64,000 nt of DNA from CAVVJA01 sp963809815 (GTDB taxonomy: Bacteria; Actinomycetota; Actinomycetes; Mycobacteriales; Jatrophihabitantaceae): positions 248,001 to 312,000 of the forward strand of contig CAWELM010000024.1 in NCBI GenBank assembly GCA_963809815.1, read 5' to 3'. Below are positions 59,462 through 64,000 of the stretch, piece after piece; position 1 is the first letter of the stretch, and the number at the start of each line of letters is the position of its first letter. Both the position numbers and the translations under genes were made by a program. The notes under the pieces were generated by a model. The model saw only the letters and a program-made list of their open reading frames with translations. It did no database searches and was not told where the DNA came from.

Positions 59462-59619
59462 TCCCGCGCGGACATCGGCCTGGTTCGAGACCATCACGGG
59501 GCCGGATCTGCGCCGGCGTCGTTGGTCGCCTGAGGGCGCGCGGATCCGCTCGACGGGGTAAGCCCGGTCATGCCGTTGCCGACGATGAGGCCGCCGCCAC
59601 GCCGCCATATGAGGTAGCG

Positions 59620-59805
59620 CCAGGATCGCGGCGAAGTTCTGCACGAGCTGGGGTTGCGGCTGCACAAGCGAGAGCACGTTTGAACTCATGTTGATAGACG
59701 GCCACGGCACTGCCGCCGCGGACGGATTCCCGGTCGCGGCGAAGTTGGTCCAGGCCCTGCGCATGCTGGCCGCGAGTGCCTCCTGATCGGCGTTCAGCGG
59801 TGTGG
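59620..59805 (-). pseudogene. C-terminal fragment of a type-B carboxylesterase gene
   Basis: About 62 residues on the reverse strand (ATPLNADQEALAASMRRAWTNFAATGNPSAAAVPWPSI, in pieces, then LSLVQPQPQLVQNFAAI) match the extreme C-terminal part of type-B carboxylesterases. The catalytic GESAG and His regions are missing. Upstream of about 59805 the frame runs into DNA that codes in the opposite direction, marking a recombination junction. It is a relic. Confidence 0.6.
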
Positions 59806-60110
59806 CGTGGGTTGACCGCGCCCAGAACCCGCCCGAGGAGTACCGGGCGTCCTGGAACAACTTCGCATCACTGAACCTGGTGCGTTCCGACCCCGCCATC
59901 ACCGTCGATGTCATGTTCCGCATGGTCACCGATGGCAACGCCCGCAAGGTGCACTACTACAGCGGCCCCGACGGCGAGGCCATTCCGCGAGCCAAGCAAT
60001 TGCTTGGACAGGATTGGTACCTCGAAGTACTCGGCGCCAGAAACCGACGCGAATCCACCCCGCTCTGGACGGCGTTGATGCCACACCCCCGCCAAGGCGG
60101 TGGGCCGTAA
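59802..60110 (+). CDS. unidentified open frame, possibly a gene fragment
   Basis: 102-residue frame from a GTG (VDRAQNPPEEYRASWNNFASLNLVRSDPAITVDVMFRMVTDGNARKVHYYSGPDGEAIPRAKQLL, in pieces). Codon use is strongly coding-like (third positions almost all G or C) and the peptide is plausible, but I recognise no family and no ribosome binding site is seen. It starts exactly where the esterase relic ends, so it may be the end of a truncated gene whose 5' part has been lost. Confidence 0.4.
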   Translation: MAWVDRAQNPPEEYRASWNNFASLNLVRSDPAITVDVMFRMVTDGNARKVHYYSGPDGEAIPRAKQLLGQDWYLEVLGARNRRESTPLWTALMPHPRQGGGP

Positions 60111-60235
60111 CCGCGGTACCGAACCGAGTCAACCCGCTGGCGAGACTCGCCAACACCGCCACACGCGCGGATCGTGCACGTGCTGACCCAAGCTAGGCCA
60201 CGACCGTCACTTGCGGTGGGGTCCAGGAGACGACG

Positions 60236-61414
60236 TCAGTCCTGATGCGGTAGTTCTGACCACGCCCGCACCGCGGTGACGAGCTCGGCCAGTTGCGTCG
60301 GCACAGCGAGCGAGCGGCAGGTGATTTCCTCGATCCGGCGTAGCCGGTAGCGCACCGTGTTGGGGTGGCAGAACAACGCTGCCCCCGCGGCGTTCGCCGA
60401 GCCGCCGACCTCCAGCCATGTCAGCAACGTGGTGATCAGCAGGTCGCGGTCGTCGTGACGGAGCTCGAGCAGTCCGCCCAGTACCGAACGGGCCGCTTCG
60501 ATGGCGGCGTCGGGCGCTGACGCGAGGAGTACCGACAGCGGACTGTCGCTGAACTGTTCGACTCCCCGACCGGGTTCCTGGTGGTCCATTGCCAGCCGGG
60601 CCAGACGTAACGCGCGGCCGGCCTGGCGCAGTTCGGTGAACATCGGACTCACCCCAATCCGCGCGATCGCGTGGTGGGTCAGGATGTCCAGCACGCTGGG
60701 CGTCTGGGTGGTGCGGCGCAGGGTGAGCACTCCGACCGACTGCTCAGGCTGTAGCCGCCACACCGAGCTGATGTCGAGCGCCGCCAGTGCCGGCTCGATC
60801 CGAGGCAATGGGTCGTGGCCCATTTCAACCGACTCGGCCGCGACGACCAGGAAATGGCTCTCCAGCGGTAGCCGGAGCGCCTGCGCGACCTCCCAGAGGG
60901 TTCCCTTGCTCGTCGGCCCGGCCAGCACGGCCTCCACAAGCGCACTGTGCTCCCGCGCAGTCGTGCGCACGATCTCGCGGTACTCGTCGCGGTAGCCGCT
61001 CACGGAGGCGTCGGCGTAGCGACTCTGTAGTACGAACATCTCGCCTGCGAGCTCAACCAATGTCGCGTCGCTCGCCTCGGGGACGGTCCGCGCGACGGCA
61101 ACCAGCTCGTGCCAGAGCTCGGCGAACCCCAACCGGTAGGCGGCGAGCATCTCGACCAGCGGCACCCCCTGAGCGGCGCGGGCTCGGCCGGTAGCCATGG
61201 GCGCGGCCAAGTCTCCGATGTCGCCGCCGAGTAGGCCTCCGAGCACGTACTCGACGTTGGCCCGTAGGGAGCTGCGATGTTCGGCTGCGTCGACGACGTC
61301 CTGGTAGACCGGGACTTCCGTCCGGATGCGCTGCGCCATCCGATCCAGCAGCCCGGGTAAGCGCTCCTGAGCGGCCTGCACGATCCGACCGACCGAACCC
61401 GGCAGCTCTGCCAT
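60236..61414 (-). CDS. PucR family transcriptional regulator
   Basis: 392-aa regulator of the PucR/CdaR type. The N-terminal about 130 residues are an all-helical sensor domain (MAELPGSVGRIVQAAQERLPGLLDRMAQRI), followed by a GGDEF-like central region and a C-terminal PucR helix-turn-helix (ELRHDDRDLLITTLLTWLEVGGSANAAGAALFCHPNTVRYRLRRIEEITCRSL, in pieces). The PucR HTH 'NTVRYRLRRIEE' is diagnostic. ATG 61414 is chosen: a TACGCT -10 box lies seven bases upstream and there is no Shine-Dalgarno. It is followed by intergenic DNA; the neighbouring aldehyde dehydrogenase and decarboxylase genes are possible targets. Confidence 0.88.
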   Translation of the reverse strand: MAELPGSVGRIVQAAQERLPGLLDRMAQRIRTEVPVYQDVVDAAEHRSSLRANVEYVLGGLLGGDIGDLAAPMATGRARAAQGVPLVEMLAAYRLGFAELWHELVAVARTVPEASDATLVELAGEMFVLQSRYADASVSGYRDEYREIVRTTAREHSALVEAVLAGPTSKGTLWEVAQALRLPLESHFLVVAAESVEMGHDPLPRIEPALAALDISSVWRLQPEQSVGVLTLRRTTQTPSVLDILTHHAIARIGVSPMFTELRQAGRALRLARLAMDHQEPGRGVEQFSDSPLSVLLASAPDAAIEAARSVLGGLLELRHDDRDLLITTLLTWLEVGGSANAAGAALFCHPNTVRYRLRRIEEITCRSLAVPTQLAELVTAVRAWSELPHQD

Positions 61415-61450
61415 CCGGGTGAGCGTATAAGCGATTGTTCTTGCTAACAA
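61415..61450 (-). promoter_or_regulatory. promoter of the PucR-type regulator with small palindrome
   Basis: On the reverse strand TACGCT (61422-61427) ends seven bases before the ATG at 61414 and is a likely -10 box of a leaderless transcript. TTGTT-CTTGCT-AACAA at 61435-61450 is an inverted repeat located in the upstream promoter region, so it may be an autoregulatory operator. Confidence 0.4.
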
Positions 61451-61626
61451 CGAACGGCCTGCGCGCGGACGATCTCAGCAAGTAGCCGGCTCGAACGCTT
61501 GGTGCGCAAGACGGCTACGCCGGCGGTCGCCGCGGGGCTCCGTGCCAGCCTGGCAAACGTGCCGCAGTCGTCTAGCGGGACACTACGTCTCGCCCGCTCA
61601 AGGTGATTGCCGGGCCATGACCACGG

Positions 61627-63132
61627 TCAGTGGCCGAACAACAGCCCGTACAGCCGCTGGTTCGGGTCCTGGTTGGCCGCCCGGTGGATGTATTTGACCT
61701 CGGTGTACTCGTGCAGCGCGTCAGCGCTGAGCTCGCGGCCGATGCCGCTCTGCTTGTACCCGCCGAACGGCCCGTTGAGTGGAAAAGCATGCCAGTCGTT
61801 TACCCAGACGGTGCCCGCCTGGAGACGCCTGGCCACCTCCATCGCCCGGTCCTCGTCGCCGCCCCAAACGCCCGCCGCCAACCCGTATTCGGTGTCATTG
61901 GCGATCTCGATGGCCTCGTCCACCGTGTCGTACGGGATGATGACTCCGACCGGCCCGAAGACCTCCTCGCGGGCGATGCGCATGTCATTGGTGACGTCGG
62001 TCAGAATCGTCGGTCCCACCCAGTGGCCGCCCTGGAACTCGTCTGCCTTGAGCACCTCACCCGCGAACGCGACGGTTGCACCGTCGAGCCTCGCGGTCTC
62101 GATGTAGCCCTCGATACGCTGCTTGGCCTCGGCCGAGAATACCGGGCCGAAGTCCGTGGCGGGATCGTGCGGATCTCCGATCTTGAGGCTGGCGAGCTTG
62201 GCCACCATTCGCTGCACTATCTCGTCGTGCCGGGACCGGGGCACCAGCACGCGGGTGCCCGACTCGCAGACCTGGCCGTTGTACATCAGGAACGCGAATA
62301 GCGACCCCGGTATCGCGAGGTCAAGGTCAGCGTCGTCGAGGATGATGCTGGGGCCCTTTCCGCCCAGCTCGAGTGTCACCTTCTTGATGTTGGTGGAGGC
62401 GCCCTGCATCACCAGGCGCCCTACCTCCGTGGAGCCCGTGAACGCGATCTTGCGGACGTCCGGGTGTTCGGACAGCCGCGCGCCGACCGTCGGGCCGTCG
62501 CCGGTGATCACGTTGAACACACCCGGCGGGAAGCCGACCGCTTCGGCGGCCTTGCCGATCTCTAGCAGGGTGAGGGGGGTGTTCTCGTCCGGCTTGACCA
62601 CCAAGGTGTTGCCGGCAGCGAGCGCCGGCCCGATCTTCCACGCGCCGAGCACCATCGGAAAGTTGAACGGCAAAATGGCCGCGACGACACCGACCGGCTC
62701 GTAGCGGATGAATCCTTGCGCCGGCAGCGGTAGCTCGACGGGGTCGAGCTTGCGTTCGAACTCGAAAGTGCGGGCGAGCTGGGCGAAGTAGCGCAGGCTC
62801 GCCAGCGCTACCCCGACGTGGAACGCGGTGGCCTGTCGGATGCTGGCGCCGTTCTCGTCGGTGACGAGTCCCGCTAGCAGCTGCTGCCGGGCGGTGAGAT
62901 AGTCGGCCATCTGGTCGATGAGGTCGGCCCGCTGCTCGGGATGGAGCGAGCTCCACGGGCCGGATCGGTGGGCCTTGAGTGCGGCTTCGACCGCCTGGTC
63001 GGCGTGCTCGACCGAACCGAGCGCGACAGTCGCGGCCAGCCGTCCGGTCGCGGGCGCATGGATCTCGTGACGACTCGCGCCCTCGACCCAGTCACCGTCG
63101 ATGAACATCGGATAGTGCGGCACATCGCTCAT
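61627..63132 (-). CDS. aldehyde dehydrogenase family protein
   Basis: About 501-aa NAD(P)-dependent aldehyde dehydrogenase. Key motifs: YEPVGVVAAILPFNFPMVLGAWKIGPALAAGNTLVVKPDENTPL, in pieces, with the catalytic Asn; IAFTGSTEVGRLVM; LELGGKGPSIILDDADLD with the catalytic Glu; NGQVCESGTRVLVP with the nucleophilic Cys (about residue 300); EEVFGPVGVIIPY; and FGGYKQSGIGRE. ATG 63132 is preferred because GAGGAGG lies upstream (11-base spacing); ATG 63165 is an alternative. It is divergent from a benzoylformate decarboxylase-type gene, so benzaldehyde is a plausible substrate. That is an inference from position. Confidence 0.92.
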   Translation of the reverse strand: MSDVPHYPMFIDGDWVEGASRHEIHAPATGRLAATVALGSVEHADQAVEAALKAHRSGPWSSLHPEQRADLIDQMADYLTARQQLLAGLVTDENGASIRQATAFHVGVALASLRYFAQLARTFEFERKLDPVELPLPAQGFIRYEPVGVVAAILPFNFPMVLGAWKIGPALAAGNTLVVKPDENTPLTLLEIGKAAEAVGFPPGVFNVITGDGPTVGARLSEHPDVRKIAFTGSTEVGRLVMQGASTNIKKVTLELGGKGPSIILDDADLDLAIPGSLFAFLMYNGQVCESGTRVLVPRSRHDEIVQRMVAKLASLKIGDPHDPATDFGPVFSAEAKQRIEGYIETARLDGATVAFAGEVLKADEFQGGHWVGPTILTDVTNDMRIAREEVFGPVGVIIPYDTVDEAIEIANDTEYGLAAGVWGGDEDRAMEVARRLQAGTVWVNDWHAFPLNGPFGGYKQSGIGRELSADALHEYTEVKYIHRAANQDPNQRLYGLLFGH

Positions 63133-63165
63133 TTGCGGCACAGCCTCCTCGACGGTCGCTGGCAT

Positions 63166-63708
63166 GATCACTTCAATGCGCCCGCTCGTGGTCCGGGCGC
63201 CTCGCGCGCCGCGCGACCCGTCGCCGTCACGTGTCCGCCGAGATGTGCGAGAACAATCCTCAACGGGTGCACGACCCGAGGTCCATGTCACGCATGACAA
63301 TCTCCGAGCCGTATTACTGTTCCTGCGATCAAACTGGCGGTACGTAGTTAAGCCGGTACTGGCGTCTGCCGTTGTGCCCTTCCGAGTCGGCCGCGGTACT
63401 CGGTACAGGACGCGGTCGCTTGTTCCGAGCGACAATCGGGCCGAGTACAGATCTGTGGCCTCAAACATGTCGCGGACACCTGGGCAGCTGAACACTGAAG
63501 TCCATCCGAAGGCCTGGATCACAGCGGAGAGTCCGATGCGCTCGAGTTCCATTCGATATCGAGTTCGCCGCATTGAGCGACGCGAGCGCCTGGCGTATTC
63601 GGGCCGAAGAAACCGCCAAGGGCCTGGCGTAAGTCGGAGCGATAGGCGCCCCGTGCTGAGTGAAGAGTCGTCCCGACCAACCCGGTGCGATTGGAGTAAC
63701 ACGTTCGG
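63166..63708. other. intergenic interval, no gene recognised
   Basis: About 540 bp between divergent genes. Open frames occur on both strands, but none has family resemblance, a ribosome binding site or coding-like composition; base composition is less GC-rich than the neighbouring genes. It must hold the promoters of both the aldehyde dehydrogenase and the decarboxylase. Confidence 0.5.
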
Positions 63709-64000
63709 ATGAGCGACGAGATGTCCGTTCATCAGGCCACCTACGACCTGCTGCGCAGGCTCGGCCTGACCACGGTTTTCGGCAATCCCGGATCCACCGA
63801 GCAGACGTTCCTGAAAGACTTTCCCGGGGACTTCACTTACGTCTTGGCCCTGCAGGAGGCCTCCGTCGTAGCGATGGCTGACGCCTTCTCGCAGGTCGCA
63901 GGGAAGCCGGCGCTCGTGAACGTACACACGGCGGCTGGCACGGGTAATGCGCTGGGCAGCCTGGTCGCGGCCTACGACGCCAAGACCCCGCTGATCATCA
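63709..64000 (+). CDS. mdlC: benzoylformate decarboxylase-type ThDP enzyme (partial, continues beyond window)
   Basis: The first 97 residues of a thiamine diphosphate-dependent enzyme. MSVHQATYDLLRRLGLTTVFGNPGSTEQTFL is the start of the Pyr domain; YVLALQEASVVAMADAFSQVAGKPALVNVHTAAGTGNALGSLVAAYDAKTPLII, in pieces, contains the catalytic Glu in LQEASVV and the HxAAGTGNA loop. The match is best to benzoylformate decarboxylase (mandelate pathway) but related oxalyl-CoA or indolepyruvate-type decarboxylases cannot be excluded from 97 residues. ATG 63709 or 63721 may be the start. Its product, an aldehyde, would suit the divergent aldehyde dehydrogenase. Confidence 0.85.
   Translation, partial: MSDEMSVHQATYDLLRRLGLTTVFGNPGSTEQTFLKDFPGDFTYVLALQEASVVAMADAFSQVAGKPALVNVHTAAGTGNALGSLVAAYDAKTPLII

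Noticed and set aside
63164..63712. 182-residue + strand frame in the gap before the decarboxylase gene
   Set aside because: No family resemblance, no ribosome binding site, and composition unlike the neighbouring genes.
63133..63927. Large N-terminal extension of the aldehyde dehydrogenase frame
   Set aside because: The extension has no homology to aldehyde dehydrogenases and runs through the promoter region and into the opposite decarboxylase gene; a ribosome binding site supports ATG 63132.
1..64000. tRNA, rRNA, CRISPR array, prophage or insertion sequence
   Set aside because: No cloverleaf-like segment with CCA-type ends, no regularly spaced repeats, and no transposase, integrase or phage structural gene was seen in any frame.

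Overview
The window is high-GC DNA from an actinomycete. The evidence is the very high GC at third codon positions, frequent GTG starts, GTGA or ATGA start-stop overlaps, a nickel superoxide dismutase with its own maturation protease, and a mycobacterial-type fused 2-oxoglutarate decarboxylase/dehydrogenase (Kgd). Other actinobacterial families are DUF6104, DUF3052, CGNR and BTAD proteins and a LacI/GH3/ABC xylo-oligosaccharide-type locus. It looks chromosomal. I see no tRNA, rRNA, CRISPR array, prophage or intact insertion sequence. The genus cannot be fixed from the sequence alone.

Layout. 1-16 kb holds histidine phosphatase, sodN/sodX, malic enzyme, a divergent MocR regulator/YczE membrane protein pair, a Gfo/Idh/MocA oxidoreductase, kgd, an ABC ATPase/permease/lipoprotein operon, DUF3052, a papain-like peptidase, a PaaI thioesterase coupled to an EAL-GAF phosphodiesterase, and OsmC. 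16-25 kb holds a GNAT acetyltransferase, a second MocR-type regulator coupled to a polymerase-less LigD ligase, 8-oxoguanine deaminase, a Ca2+/H+-type antiporter, a small antitoxin-like protein, a lipoprotein, an SRPBCC protein and an LLM flavin oxidoreductase. 25.2-27.2 kb is decayed DNA with DUF2254 and FtsX-permease remnants. 27-33 kb holds azlCD with a divergent Lrp-type regulator, zinc-free ribosomal proteins L33 and L36, a P450, and a divergent CGNR regulator/MFS exporter pair.

33.7-36.5 kb is a urate-breakdown operon: an NCS2 permease fused to an OHCU-decarboxylase-like domain, then UraD and UraH. The fused domain has apparently lost two catalytic residues, whereas the separate UraD keeps them. 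36.6-45.3 kb holds a GDPD remnant, a DUF2090 protein, a HelD/HelR-like RNA polymerase-associated ATPase, a secreted GH15 enzyme, DUF899, a DHFR-like reductase and a CDF transporter. 45.5-53.8 kb is a xylose/xylo-oligosaccharide locus: xylA, a LacI repressor and a GH3 enzyme on one strand, and a divergent three-gene ABC importer with an almost consensus promoter and GAAA/TTTC operator-like repeats on the other. 53.8-64 kb holds a membrane-anchored hypothetical protein, a large BTAD/NB-ARC/TPR regulator followed by a BBE-type flavoenzyme, an esterase remnant, a PucR regulator, an aldehyde dehydrogenase and the start of a benzoylformate decarboxylase-type enzyme.

Two patterns cut across the window. 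First, a roughly 44-bp imperfect palindrome family (TGATCTTGGAC...GTCCAAGATCA) occurs in at least three, possibly four, gaps between genes, mostly between convergent genes. Second, several genes have a TAnnnT -10 hexamer ending 6-8 nt before the start codon and lack a Shine-Dalgarno sequence, which suggests leaderless transcripts, mainly for regulators and their divergent targets.
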